The notes: a model not told the origin generated them from the sequence alone. Counted from the first letter of the stretch, positions 17,550 to 27,035 are shown. The stretch: DNA of 62,612 nucleotides from JABIAG01 sp964561995 (GCA_964561995.1 CAZLQZ010000008.1:1-62612); one strand, 5' to 3'. Numbers and translations are program-made.

Positions 17550-19327
17550 AGGTCTCCTCTCCATTTAACTATTATTATTTCTATTAATACGAAAATTAAA
17601 GCCACCCATATTAATGATTTAGTAATATCACTTTGTTTTGATTCGCCAAAACCGGCTCCTACATTAATGCTTTTATCATCACTTAATTCTGTTTTGACAT
17701 TAATATTTGATTCATCAAAATCAATTAAATTAGCAGCAACAGTTTTATTATCATAATTATAAAAGCCCATACGATTAGTAATTACTTTATCTGATTTAAT
17801 ATTGCCTGTAGGTGTTGTAACATCTTGAGTTAATAATCCAAATATTTGTCCTGTTTTTATGTTAAGATCATAATCTTCTTCTTCTGGGACCAAATAATCA
17901 ATTAAATAACTCCAAAAAAGTGGATAATCTGGTGTGTTTTTAAAATCAGATTTATCTTCTAAAATTCCATAATATAATATGTTACCATCATTAATTTGTT
18001 TATTACAAATAATTGTGTTGTTATTGGCTACAACCCATTTATCGCAATCAACATTTGAAGTTGTATAATACATCTCAACACTTCCAAATTCAACTTCTGA
18101 AGTTATTGAATTATAATCTTTTTTTAATAAGTTGGCATTATCTTGAATTCCTGTTAATGTCATTAATCCTGCACCTTTGTAATCTATTTTTCCAGAATCT
18201 GGTTGAAGGTGAATAATAATTGATGAACCTTCTTTTGTTTTTTTTACTATATCATTAAATGTTGCGGGTAATAATTTAGTTGCATCAATATCTTTAAAAA
18301 AATATAATTTATAAAAATCAGTTGGAATAATTGGCAAATTAGCTTTTGTTATTTCTAATTTATTTAATGACTCTAATGCTGTTTTTAGATAATCCTTTTC
18401 TTCGTTATTAGTAACGTATAATGTTTTAATTCTTTTTTTATCTGGAACTGAAACATAAACAATATTGTCAGGAGTAAAATCATCTTTTATATCTAATTTG
18501 AAAACATTATTTCCAGGTTGTAAATCAAAATAAATTTCTTCAACTCCTTGTTCAGTTAATGTTACTTCCTGTTGTGAATTTGGTCCTTTTACATTAATTT
18601 TTACAGCTTTTTTATTAAAATTTTTTATTTTTAATTTAACTCTGTCATCAACTTCAATATCCACAATTCCAATATTACTAACTGGTTCATTAAATTCTTT
18701 GTAGATTACATTTATTTTTTTAGATGTTAATTGTCGCTTTGCAATTATTGGGTCAGATGTAGAAGAAAAATCAGATAAAACATAAACACTTCCTCCATCC
18801 ATTAAAGTCATGGCTTGAAACATTGCATCTTCAATGTTGGATGTTGTTTCTGAAGGTTGAATTTTGTTTAGTAAATCAATTGCTTGTTCAGGTTTTCCTT
18901 TATCAAGTAATGTTATTGGCATATTTTCTGCAAGAATAATTGAAACTTTCTGTTGATTTCCTATAATACTTTTTGCTTCTTTAATAGCTTCACCAAATCT
19001 TGTAGATAAACCAAATTTTGCTTGCATACTTGCACTACCGTCTATGATTAATACAGCATGTTCTTCAGTACGATTTTGAGTCATGTTTAATAGTGGTGTT
19101 GCTGCACTAAATGCTAAAAGTAATATTGCAATTAATTGAATTATAAATAATAAATTTGCTAATAATCTTTTAAAGAAAGCATTTCTTTTTTTCATAGCAC
19201 CTTCTTTAATAAAAAACATAATTGACGAATATACTTTTTTAACTGGTTTTCTAGAAAAAAAATAAAATAATATTAAGGGAATTAAAAATAGCAATGAGAA
19301 TAGAGCGTAGGGATTTCTAAAAGCCAT
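17546..19327 (-). CDS. BatA-like VWA membrane protein
   Basis: 593 residues. The N-terminus has the BatA-type opening (FRNPYALFSLLFLIPLILF) and a second helix, then a VWA domain (HAVLIIDGSASM, YVLSDFSST), a beta-rich middle (about 225-320) and a C-terminal helix (SLIWVALIFVLIEIIIVKW). It is the first gene of the operon, behind a TATA-like box 26 nt upstream. In bacteria the BatA-E proteins work with MoxR in envelope stress tolerance; here the same module has lineage-specific added subunits. Confidence 0.88.
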   Translation of the reverse strand: MAFRNPYALFSLLFLIPLILFYFFSRKPVKKVYSSIMFFIKEGAMKKRNAFFKRLLANLLFIIQLIAILLLAFSAATPLLNMTQNRTEEHAVLIIDGSASMQAKFGLSTRFGEAIKEAKSIIGNQQKVSIILAENMPITLLDKGKPEQAIDLLNKIQPSETTSNIEDAMFQAMTLMDGGSVYVLSDFSSTSDPIIAKRQLTSKKINVIYKEFNEPVSNIGIVDIEVDDRVKLKIKNFNKKAVKINVKGPNSQQEVTLTEQGVEEIYFDLQPGNNVFKLDIKDDFTPDNIVYVSVPDKKRIKTLYVTNNEEKDYLKTALESLNKLEITKANLPIIPTDFYKLYFFKDIDATKLLPATFNDIVKKTKEGSSIIIHLQPDSGKIDYKGAGLMTLTGIQDNANLLKKDYNSITSEVEFGSVEMYYTTSNVDCDKWVVANNNTIICNKQINDGNILYYGILEDKSDFKNTPDYPLFWSYLIDYLVPEEEDYDLNIKTGQIFGLLTQDVTTPTGNIKSDKVITNRMGFYNYDNKTVAANLIDFDESNINVKTELSDDKSINVGAGFGESKQSDITKSLIWVALIFVLIEIIIVKWRGDL

Positions 19328-19349
19328 ACCTTATTTTTGCATTACTGGT

Positions 19350-19357
19350 TTAAATAC
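19350..19357 (-). promoter_or_regulatory. TATA-like promoter of the MoxR/VWA operon
   Basis: The minus strand reads GTATTTAAAC centred 26 nt before the start codon at 19327, giving a leaderless first gene and the likely sole promoter of the six-gene operon. Confidence 0.6.
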
Positions 19358-19414
19358 TTTTCGTCTTTAGAATTCTTTTCTTTTATATTTATCCTACTTA
19401 TTACTTGGTGAATT

Positions 19415-20314
19415 CTATTCTGCTATTTTTGTGATGGTATTTAATTTAATAATTTTTCTTTTAAGTTCAGATCTTGATTTGATCATATTGACAGTTTTAT
19501 TAAAATTTGTTGCTGCATTATATAATATAAATAAAGACATGCCTCCTAAAAGTAAAAAATCAGTGTTACCTGGATCGATTTTTTCAGGACGTGCATAAAA
19601 TCCTACTGAAATAGATCCTAAAACGAAATATGGAATTAAATTATTAATTAGTCTTGAACTTAAACGTTTAAGTTCATTGTTCTGAATTCTTTTTAATGTT
19701 TCTGCAGGCATGTTGCAGAATTTAATTCCATGAGTATAACTAAGATATTTATCTAAATAATGTTCTTTAACAATTCTATTAAGATTTCGAGTTAAAGATG
19801 CTTTTTCAACATTAACATCATTTACTGGACCTTTTTTTTCAATTTTAATTTGGTCTGGATTATCTTGATTTATTACAAAACGTTCAATATTAATATTAAC
19901 ATTAAAACCATCTTTTTTTGAAATTAAGTAAGTGATGTCATTAAAAAATCTATTTTTAAGTTTATTATATTTTTTGGTTAATTTATTTTGTAATGTGTGT
20001 GGAGTTTGAGAATCATTAATGTAATTATCTATTTTGTCATTTAAAACTTCAGACCATCTTTGAAAATTTTTAGAAGCTAGTTTGTCAAGTACTTTTGGAA
20101 TGGAAGTACTAAGAAAGTTTTCTATATTATTTATATTATATTTTTTCATTAATTCATCATTAATAGATAAATTATTTCTTTTTAAATAATCAGAAATTTT
20201 TTCTTTAGGTCCTTCACAAATTCCTTGTATGATGTCTATTTCTTCTTCTAATGATGTTTGTATTTGACCTAAACTTTTATGATTTAATAATAAATTCCCT
20301 ATTGATTGATACAT
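19415..20314 (-). CDS. Tandem membrane paralogue C
   Basis: 299 residues, the third and most divergent of three neighbouring paralogues. The shared N-terminus is YQSIGNLLLNHKSLGQ followed by EEEIDIIQGICEGP and SDYLKRN; the shared C-terminal half has HYLDKYLSYTHGIKFC, PAETLKRIQ and two hydrophobic helices, then a Lys-rich helix (KSRSELKRKIIKLNTI). Compared with the others it has a longer middle (about 125-175). The family is not one I recognise. The shape, a soluble N-terminal domain with a C-terminal helical hairpin in the membrane, suggests a membrane-bound adaptor. Confidence 0.7.
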   Translation of the reverse strand: MYQSIGNLLLNHKSLGQIQTSLEEEIDIIQGICEGPKEKISDYLKRNNLSINDELMKKYNINNIENFLSTSIPKVLDKLASKNFQRWSEVLNDKIDNYINDSQTPHTLQNKLTKKYNKLKNRFFNDITYLISKKDGFNVNINIERFVINQDNPDQIKIEKKGPVNDVNVEKASLTRNLNRIVKEHYLDKYLSYTHGIKFCNMPAETLKRIQNNELKRLSSRLINNLIPYFVLGSISVGFYARPEKIDPGNTDFLLLGGMSLFILYNAATNFNKTVNMIKSRSELKRKIIKLNTITKIAE

Positions 20315-20336
20315 GTATTAGAGAACGTACTTATAT

Positions 20337-21131
20337 TTAAATAGTTTCTCCCATTTCCTCCTTTAAAATGGATTGTAATTCTCTAAGTTTACTTTGATAT
20401 TTTCTTATGTTTTTAATTTTATCAAATCCTCCCTTTAATACAATCGTTGCTGGAATTGCTGTTATAATGCTAACTATTGCTGCTAAATCATATTGTTTAG
20501 TTTGTTTTGAAATTCCATAATACGTATGAAATATGTACCCGAATAATCCCATAAATCCTGCTGTTGAAATAAGACTGAACTTAGTCATAGTTATTTTTGT
20601 TTTATACATTCTTGCTAAGGCTTCTTCTGGTTTACCAAAAAGATGAATTTGATGCATATAATTATAATATTTATCTAAAAAAAGATGTTTTATTTGTTGA
20701 TTAAATCCTTTTAGAATTGCCCCTCTTTTTATATTCATGATATCTTGAACTTGATCATTAACTGGAATATAGCTTAATTTATTTGTTGAAAGAGTGTTTT
20801 TTAACTCATAATATAATTGAATTAATTCATCTCGAATTTTCATATTAATTGGAACGGGATTAAATTTGGTGCAATTGTCAATAATATAATTTGCTGCAGT
20901 ATTTACTGCTTGGAATTTTTCATTAGCAATTTCTTCAAGAACTTTAGGGACTGGAGATTGAAATTGTACATTGTTTTCTTCAACATCTAATCTATTTCTT
21001 TTAACATAATCACCCATGCTTTCATCAGGTCCATTAAAAATTCCTCTGGCAAGTCTTAATTCATCTTTTACAGAAAATGTTAATCTGTCTTTTAAATTTT
21101 CATTTAATACTACTCCAATTGGTTTGTACAT
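20337..21131 (-). CDS. Tandem membrane paralogue B
   Basis: 264 residues, clearly homologous to paralogue A over the whole length: YKPIGVVLNENLKDRLTFSV, DELRLARGIFNGP, DYVKRNRLDV, then PKVLEEIANEKFQ, HLFLDKYYNYMHQI, PEEALARMYKTKI, two hydrophobic helices and KGGFDKIKNIRKYQSKLREL. It lies 22 nt after paralogue A on the minus strand. No catalytic motif is evident. The conserved end, FDK-K-KY-(S/T)KL(R/K)ELQ, is a coiled cytosolic tail. Function unknown. Confidence 0.72.
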   Translation of the reverse strand: MYKPIGVVLNENLKDRLTFSVKDELRLARGIFNGPDESMGDYVKRNRLDVEENNVQFQSPVPKVLEEIANEKFQAVNTAANYIIDNCTKFNPVPINMKIRDELIQLYYELKNTLSTNKLSYIPVNDQVQDIMNIKRGAILKGFNQQIKHLFLDKYYNYMHQIHLFGKPEEALARMYKTKITMTKFSLISTAGFMGLFGYIFHTYYGISKQTKQYDLAAIVSIITAIPATIVLKGGFDKIKNIRKYQSKLRELQSILKEEMGETI

Positions 21132-21153
21132 GAAATTAAGAACCTGGTTTAAT

Positions 21154-21978
21154 TTAAATTGTTTCTTCTTCTTTTATGATTGTTTGCAATTCTTTTAGTT
21201 TAGTTTTATATTTTTTATATTCTTTTAATTTATCAAATCCTTTACAATAAACAAGAGCCATTACTGTAGAAAATATTCCTGCTATAGTTCCTGCTGTAAA
21301 GTCTAAATCTGTTGTTTTAGCAATATCATAGAGTGATTTAAATGCATATAAATATCCTATTGAACCTGCTACAGGGAGACTTAAAAAAATAGCATTGGAA
21401 CGAATCTCTCTTTTATACATTTCTTCTAAAGATTTTTCGGGATTGTATGGGTATAAATTTATTTTCATCCAATAATTTGATGCATATTCAATTAAGAAAT
21501 GACGTTTAAATTCATGTTTTAATTCATCATGAATAAATGGTCTTTTTAGATTAATTTCACTACCCACTGTGTCTTCAATTGGTATTGAATATATTTCTTG
21601 GTCAAAAAGTATGTTTCTAATCCCGCAAGAAAATTCATTAAATTCTTGTTTTAATTTTGTAGGTAGAGAAACTTTTGAAAATTTAGTGAAATTATCTAAA
21701 ACATAATCTATTGTTGTTGAAAAAGTTTTATATTTTTCATCTATTATATCATCAAGAAAATCAGGTATTTTTACTTTTAATAATAAACTATTATTTATCA
21801 TATTTGAGCGTTTTATCAAATCAATATCTATAGTTATTTTATTTCTTCTTACAAAATAAGATCCGTATTCGCTTTGACCGTTATAAAGACCTCTAGTTAG
21901 TGCTAATTCATCTTCTACACTGAATGATAATTGATCTTTAATGGTTTGGTATGTTACAATTCCATATAATGATTTCAT
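21154..21978 (-). CDS. Tandem membrane paralogue A
   Basis: 274 residues, first of the three paralogues. Shared blocks with B are IKDQLSFSVEDELALTRGLY, YFVRRNKI, PDFLDDIIDEKY, RHFLIEYASNYWMKI, PEKSLEEMYKREI, two hydrophobic helices near 195-215 and 225-245, and KGFDKLKEYKKYKTKLKELQ. A TATA-like box (minus-strand TTTTTATAAA, 27 nt upstream) supports the start and probably drives all three genes. Gene duplication kept in tandem suggests a heteromeric membrane assembly. Not assigned to a known family. Confidence 0.72.
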   Translation of the reverse strand: MKSLYGIVTYQTIKDQLSFSVEDELALTRGLYNGQSEYGSYFVRRNKITIDIDLIKRSNMINNSLLLKVKIPDFLDDIIDEKYKTFSTTIDYVLDNFTKFSKVSLPTKLKQEFNEFSCGIRNILFDQEIYSIPIEDTVGSEINLKRPFIHDELKHEFKRHFLIEYASNYWMKINLYPYNPEKSLEEMYKREIRSNAIFLSLPVAGSIGYLYAFKSLYDIAKTTDLDFTAGTIAGIFSTVMALVYCKGFDKLKEYKKYKTKLKELQTIIKEEETI

Positions 21979-22000
21979 TAAGTTAAATAATTAAGTTTGA

Positions 22001-22010
22001 TTTATAAAAA
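22001..22010 (-). promoter_or_regulatory. TATA-like promoter of the tandem paralogues
   Basis: The minus strand reads TTTTTATAAA, centred 27 nt upstream of the ATG at 21978. Confidence 0.6.
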
Positions 22011-22019
22011 TACTTGATT

Positions 22020-22478
22020 TTATAGATATTTCCCAGCAAATCCACCTATGACATATCCTGTAAGTGATATAGTTAATGTTTTACTTCCTGCATAAGCCGT
22101 TGGTTCTAAAATTTTTAAATTTTTAGTACTATTTTCCATATTTTCTATTGCTTTTTCTAAAATTGGCATTACTCTTGTTCTTTCTTCAAGAGTCATATCA
22201 TTAAGTGCAACATTATTTTCGCCAGGGTATTTATGTCTTAATTCGCCATTTAATATTCTTTCTTTTCCAAATTTTGTTAGTACATTATTTTGAATATGCA
22301 TTAATTTTAATGCTGAAGCAGTCCAACCTATTGCAATAGCTGTTGGTGCATATATTAAGCCTATTGAATCTCTTGTAGGTATTTCAATTCCCTTTGATTC
22401 TAAATACCCTGCTGTAAATCCTAAAAAGAATGCTCCTGTTTCATAGATTGGTACTTTTTTGCCACATATACTTATCAT
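22020..22478 (-). CDS. Small membrane protein next to the paralogue cluster
   Basis: 152 residues with an N-terminal hydrophobic hairpin (ETGAFFLGFTAGYLESKG and IGLIYAPTAIAIGWTASAL), an amphipathic middle (about 70-125) and a C-terminal hydrophobic segment (TLTISLTGYVIGGFAG). It is not homologous to the three neighbours by eye, but shares their orientation and small membrane character. A weak TATA-like stretch lies about 24 nt upstream. Function unknown. Confidence 0.65.
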   Translation of the reverse strand: MISICGKKVPIYETGAFFLGFTAGYLESKGIEIPTRDSIGLIYAPTAIAIGWTASALKLMHIQNNVLTKFGKERILNGELRHKYPGENNVALNDMTLEERTRVMPILEKAIENMENSTKNLKILEPTAYAGSKTLTISLTGYVIGGFAGKYL

Positions 22479-22531
22479 ATAATAGAGTACTTAAGTTTAG
22501 TTTAAATTGTTTTTCTTTTGTTCAACAAAAG

Positions 22532-22540
22532 CTTTAAATA
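22532..22540 (+). promoter_or_regulatory. TATA-like promoter
   Basis: CTTTAAATA is centred 27 nt before the ATG at 22563 and probably drives the zinc-ribbon gene and trxB together. Confidence 0.6.
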
Positions 22541-22562
22541 CAATCTTTTTAGTAATTAGTAT

Positions 22563-22715
22563 ATGACTAAAAAAACTCAATGTTATGGATGTGGTAGGTG
22601 CGGTTATAAAACTACTCACAAATTAGATAAATGTCCTACTTGCGGTATTGCTTTAGAAAAATTATGTTGTAATTGCAATGAAGCAAACGGAAATTGTCGA
22701 TGCAAAAAATGTTAG
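22563..22715 (+). CDS. Cysteine-rich zinc-ribbon microprotein
   Basis: 50 residues with ten cysteines: CYGCGRC, then CPTC, then CCNC, CRC and a terminal C. The spacing fits two zinc-binding knuckle pairs. The stop codon lies inside the start of trxB (the ATG at 22709 overlaps it), so the two are translationally coupled. A small thiol-rich zinc protein joined to a thioredoxin reductase could be a redox partner or a zinc-regulated switch; that is inference. The start follows a TATA-like box by 27 nt. Confidence 0.75.
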   Translation: MTKKTQCYGCGRCGYKTTHKLDKCPTCGIALEKLCCNCNEANGNCRCKKC

Positions 22716-23632
22716 ATACTATTATTATAGGTGGTGGGCCAGCTGCTTTAGCTGCAGCTGTGTATGCTGCAAGGCAGAAGATTAGTTTTGAAGTTTTAAC
22801 TAAAGAAATTGGTGGACAGGTTGCATGGAGTAGTGATGTTGAAAATTATTTAGGTTTTGTTTCAGAAGTTGGATTAAACCTATCAACAATATTTAGAAAA
22901 CATGTTGAAGCTAATAAAGTTAAGATTAAACAAGGTTATGAAGTTATTGATATTAAGAAAAATAAGGAAACTTTCATTGTAGAAACAAATAAAGGTAATT
23001 TTGAAACAAAAACAATTCTTATTGCTTCAGGAAAACAGCCCAGAAAGTTAGATATTCCTGGCGAAGATAAATTTCTTAAAAAAGGAGTTACTTATTGTGC
23101 TACTTGTGATGCTCCTGTATTTAGTGGTATGGATGTTGCAGTAATTGGTGGTGGAAATGCTGCTTTAGATGCTGCATTATTACTAGAAAAATATGCTTCT
23201 AAAATTCATATTTTAACCATTAATGATAAATTGATTGGTGAGCAAATTTTAATGGAAAAAGTTAGTAAAAGTTCTAAAATATTAACTTATACTAATTCAT
23301 TTGCTAAAGAATTTATTGGAAATGGAAGTTTATCTGTTTTTAAATTTGAACAAAATGGTGAAGTTAAAGAATTAAAAGTTAAAGGTGCTTTTGTAGAAAT
23401 TGGTTCAATTCCTTCTGTAAATTTTGATAAATTGACAAAAAAAAATCAATGGAATGAAATTGAAATTCATCAAAAAGATTCTATTACTAATCAAACTTCA
23501 GTTTCTGGAATATTTGCAGCAGGTGACGTAACTTCTATTCCCGAAAAACAAGTTATAGTTGCAGCAGGTGAAGGGGTTAAGGCTATTCTTGGAATCTTTA
23601 AGTACTTGAATAAGAATGGTAATAATTACTAA
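22709..23632 (+). CDS. trxB: Thioredoxin reductase (TrxB-like)
   Basis: 307 residues. The FAD-binding motif is IIIGGGPAALAAAVYAARQ, the redox pair is CATC in TYCATCDAPVF near residue 130, the second nucleotide motif is VIGGGNAALDAALLL, and the C-terminal FAD motif is GIFAAGDVTSIPEKQ. It reduces thioredoxin-like proteins with a pyridine nucleotide. Alternative starts at 22700 (ATG) and 22694 (TTG) exist, but 22709 gives the usual N-terminus directly before the FAD motif and overlaps the upstream stop. Confidence 0.93.
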   Translation: MLDTIIIGGGPAALAAAVYAARQKISFEVLTKEIGGQVAWSSDVENYLGFVSEVGLNLSTIFRKHVEANKVKIKQGYEVIDIKKNKETFIVETNKGNFETKTILIASGKQPRKLDIPGEDKFLKKGVTYCATCDAPVFSGMDVAVIGGGNAALDAALLLEKYASKIHILTINDKLIGEQILMEKVSKSSKILTYTNSFAKEFIGNGSLSVFKFEQNGEVKELKVKGAFVEIGSIPSVNFDKLTKKNQWNEIEIHQKDSITNQTSVSGIFAAGDVTSIPEKQVIVAAGEGVKAILGIFKYLNKNGNNY

Positions 23633-23695
23633 GATGTTCCATTATAGTGACAAATATCAACAACCTTTTTAATGCAAAATCCATTACTTATTTAT

Positions 23696-24451
23696 ATGAA
23701 GATTATTACATGGAATATATACAATAAATCTCGTAAAATTAAGGAAGGTTTTGAGTTTATTAAAAGTCATGAGCCCGATGTTTTATGTTTACAAGAATTT
23801 CCAAGTAGTTTTATGCATCTTTTAAAAGAAACTGATTATAAATTCTTTGTATCTAAAGATTGTAATAAGGTTTGTTTTACTAAAAAACATCCCGTCAATA
23901 GTTTTTTGGTAGTTGGAATAAAAAAATCAATAGAAGCTAAAAGTTATGCAATAAAAATAATTAATTCTGCAAGAAATAATATTGTAACTAAATTAACAAA
24001 TTTAATTGAATGTGTTGAAGCAATTAAAATAAAATTAAATTATAAGGGCAAAGAAATGGATTTATTAAATGTTCATTTACCGATGGCAGCACCTCCTTCA
24101 GAAAGATTAAGAATAATGAACAGTTTATTAGACACTTCTTCTATTAGTAGTAGTATAGTGTGTGGGGATTTAAATTCATTTGCAAGAAAAAAGCACAGTT
24201 GGATAATAGGAAGATTTTTTGGTTATAATAAAAATGATTATGATGTTGATGAACATGAAATATTTGATAAATTATTTAAAAAAAATAGTCTGGTAAATCA
24301 TTTTAAAGATAATGTAACTCATCCTTTTTCAGGATTTCAATTAGATCATATTTTAGTTCCAAAGCATTTTGGAGTTAAAAATAAAAAAATAATTAAATCT
24401 GGATATAGATTCTCAGACCATTTACCTATTATGCTAGAATTGGATTTATAA
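23696..24451 (+). CDS. Endonuclease/exonuclease/phosphatase family protein
   Basis: 251 residues from MKIITWNIYN; an ATG 24 nt upstream is in frame, but a TATA-like TTTTTAAT 28 nt before 23696 favours the inner start. The metal-dependent EEP fold shows its motifs in order: TWNI, VLCLQEF, LLNVHLP, CGDLNSF and SDHLPIM. These give the acidic and His residues of the active site. The substrate could be DNA, RNA, a phosphoinositide or a small phosphoester. It lies directly upstream of mutS, but a separate promoter precedes mutS. Confidence 0.85.
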   Translation: MKIITWNIYNKSRKIKEGFEFIKSHEPDVLCLQEFPSSFMHLLKETDYKFFVSKDCNKVCFTKKHPVNSFLVVGIKKSIEAKSYAIKIINSARNNIVTKLTNLIECVEAIKIKLNYKGKEMDLLNVHLPMAAPPSERLRIMNSLLDTSSISSSIVCGDLNSFARKKHSWIIGRFFGYNKNDYDVDEHEIFDKLFKKNSLVNHFKDNVTHPFSGFQLDHILVPKHFGVKNKKIIKSGYRFSDHLPIMLELDL

Positions 24452-24468
24452 CTTCTAACATCAAAACA

Positions 24469-24477
24469 TATATAAAA
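24469..24477 (+). promoter_or_regulatory. TATA-like promoter of mutS
   Basis: TATATAAAA is centred 26 nt before the mutS ATG at 24499. Confidence 0.6.
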
Positions 24478-24498
24478 CAATAATTTTTTAATTATTAT

Positions 24499-26997
24499 AT
24501 GAAACTAACTCCGGGAATGAAGCAGTATATGGATATTAAAAATGCTAATTCTGATTGTATTGTTTTATTTAGAATGGGTGATTTTTATGAAACATTTTTT
24601 GAAGATGCCAAAACCATTTCTAGAGAATTGGAAATTACTCTTACTAGTAGAGGAAAAGGTGAAACTAAAGCTCCATTGGCAGGCATTCCTTATCATTCTA
24701 TTGACCCTTATATAGCAAAATTGGTAAAAAAAGGGTATAAAGTTGCTATGGTTGAACAAACTGAAGATCCAAAATTAGCAAAAGGATTGGTTAAAAGGGA
24801 CTTAGTTAGAATCATAACTCCTGGGACTGTTGTTGAATCAATGATGTTAAATGAAAAAAATAATAATTATATTGTTTCTTTTGTGAAAGATAAAAATGTT
24901 GCAATTTGTGTTTGTGATGTTTCTACTGGTGAATTTAAAACATCTGAAGTTACAGAAAAACAATTTATTAACGAATTAAAAAGATTAAATCCTGCAGAAA
25001 TTATTTATCCAATGTCTTTGGAAGAATCGCAAATTATTATGTCTCTTTCATTTAATTTAAATTCATTTGATGACCGACATTTTTATGGGGAAAAAGCAAA
25101 AGACACATTAAAACAGCATTTTAAAGTAATGAATTTGGAAGGGTTCGGTAAGTTTTCAGAGTTAATGTTATCAGCATCTGGTGCTTTAATTGCTTATTTA
25201 AAAGAAACTCAAATGAATTCATTAAATCATATTACAAAAATTCAAAATTATTCTGTTGATTCATTTATGCATTTGGATTCTTCTACAATTAGAAATTTAG
25301 AATTAAATAGAAATATTATGAATAATTCTGAAGATTCTACTTTAGTTTCTGTTTTGGATAAAACTGTTACTCCTATGGGTAAAAGATTGATAAGAAACTG
25401 GGTAACTGCTCCTTTGAAAAATTCAATTAGTATAAATGAAAGATTAAACGCGGTTGATGCTCTTAAAAATAATTTGATTAAAAGAGGAGAATTACTAAAA
25501 CATTTAGATGATATGTATGATATGGAAAGATTAATTGCAAGGGTTTCATTTGGTAATGCTTCTCCTAAGGATTTAGTTGCATTAAAACTTTCTTTAAGAG
25601 AAATTCCTAAAATAAAATCTTTATTATGTGATGAGAAAACAGAATTATTAAAGAAAATTTCCCAACTTCCTGAATTATCTGAACCTGAAAATAAAATTGA
25701 AACTGCAATTAAAGATGAACCTAATACAATTATTCGTGAAGGAAATATTATAAGAAAAGGTTATAGTAATGAATTAGATGAATTAAGATTAATTTCTACT
25801 GATGGAAAGAAATTTTTGGCAGATTTAGAAGAAAAAGAAAAAGAAAGAAGTGGAATTAAATCATTAAAGATTAAATTCAATAGGGTATTTGGTTATTTTA
25901 TTGAAGTTACTAAAAGTAATTTACACCTTGTTCCAGAAAATTATATTCGAAAACAAACGCAAGCAAATTCTGAGCGTTATATTACTGAAGAATTAAAGGA
26001 AATGGAATCAAAAATTCTTGGTGCTGAAGAAAAAATTGTGCAGCTTGAATATGATTTATTTTTTGAAGTTTTAAATTATTTGAAAAGTTTTATTGAATCA
26101 ATTCAAGATGTTGCAAAAAAATTGGCAGCACTAGATTGTTTAATTTCTTTTGCACAAGTTTCTGGAAAAAATAATTATTGTAAACCACAAATTAATGAAG
26201 AAGGAATCTTGAAAATTGAAGAAGGTCGTCATCCTGTAATTGAAGAATTTGCAGATGTAAATTTTGTTCCTAATAATTGTACATTAAATTTAGATAATAA
26301 TACTATGTTAATTACTGGTCCAAATATGAGTGGAAAAAGTACTTATATGAGGCAGAATGCATTAATTGCTTTAATGGCACAGATTGGTTGTTTTGTTCCT
26401 TGTAAGCAAGCTCAAATTCCAATTTTCGATAGAATATTTACAAGAGTGGGAGCCTATGACGATTTAGTATCGGGACAATCAACCTTTATGGTGGAAATGA
26501 ATGAAGCTGCAAATATTTTAAATAATGCAACAAATAATTCCTTAATAATTATTGATGAAATTGGAAGAGGTACTTCTACTTATGATGGATTAAGTTTAGC
26601 ATGGGCAATAGCTGAATATATACATAAAAATATTAAAGCAAAAACTTTATTTGCAACTCATTATCATCATCTTAATAAATTAGCCCTAAAATATCCTGGA
26701 ATTAAAAATTATAATGTAGTTGTTGATGAAAGTAATGATAATATTACTTTTTTACATAAAATTGTAGAGGGTGGAACAGATAAAAGTTACGGTATTCAAG
26801 TTGCAAGGTTAGCAGGAATTCCTGAATCTGTTGTTAATTCAGCAAAAAAAGTAATGGGTGAAGTAGAAAAAGAAGTAAAAACTTTCGATAAGATTGAAAA
26901 GAAATCATTTGAAAGTGAAAAAGACAATATTGTTAAAAAAGAAGTTGTTAGTTTAAACGATTTCATATTAAAAGACAATGACTCTAAAAGTAATTAA
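24499..26997 (+). CDS. mutS: DNA mismatch repair protein MutS
   Basis: 832 residues, full length for MutS1. The mismatch-reading motif is present (FRMGDFYETFFEDAK, the F-x-E of the clamp). Connector, lever and clamp regions follow, then the ABC ATPase domain with Walker A GPNMSGKSTYM, the signature segment TFMVEMNEAANIL and Walker B IIIDEIGRGTSTYDG. MutS recognises mispairs and loads MutL. Bacterial-type MutS1/MutL are patchy in Archaea, which suggests ancient acquisition from Bacteria. mutL follows 38 nt downstream. Confidence 0.97.
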   Translation: MKLTPGMKQYMDIKNANSDCIVLFRMGDFYETFFEDAKTISRELEITLTSRGKGETKAPLAGIPYHSIDPYIAKLVKKGYKVAMVEQTEDPKLAKGLVKRDLVRIITPGTVVESMMLNEKNNNYIVSFVKDKNVAICVCDVSTGEFKTSEVTEKQFINELKRLNPAEIIYPMSLEESQIIMSLSFNLNSFDDRHFYGEKAKDTLKQHFKVMNLEGFGKFSELMLSASGALIAYLKETQMNSLNHITKIQNYSVDSFMHLDSSTIRNLELNRNIMNNSEDSTLVSVLDKTVTPMGKRLIRNWVTAPLKNSISINERLNAVDALKNNLIKRGELLKHLDDMYDMERLIARVSFGNASPKDLVALKLSLREIPKIKSLLCDEKTELLKKISQLPELSEPENKIETAIKDEPNTIIREGNIIRKGYSNELDELRLISTDGKKFLADLEEKEKERSGIKSLKIKFNRVFGYFIEVTKSNLHLVPENYIRKQTQANSERYITEELKEMESKILGAEEKIVQLEYDLFFEVLNYLKSFIESIQDVAKKLAALDCLISFAQVSGKNNYCKPQINEEGILKIEEGRHPVIEEFADVNFVPNNCTLNLDNNTMLITGPNMSGKSTYMRQNALIALMAQIGCFVPCKQAQIPIFDRIFTRVGAYDDLVSGQSTFMVEMNEAANILNNATNNSLIIIDEIGRGTSTYDGLSLAWAIAEYIHKNIKAKTLFATHYHHLNKLALKYPGIKNYNVVVDESNDNITFLHKIVEGGTDKSYGIQVARLAGIPESVVNSAKKVMGEVEKEVKTFDKIEKKSFESEKDNIVKKEVVSLNDFILKDNDSKSN

Positions 26998-27035
26998 CTT
27001 TTGAGCACCTCAAATAAAAGGTTTAAGATTTTAAA

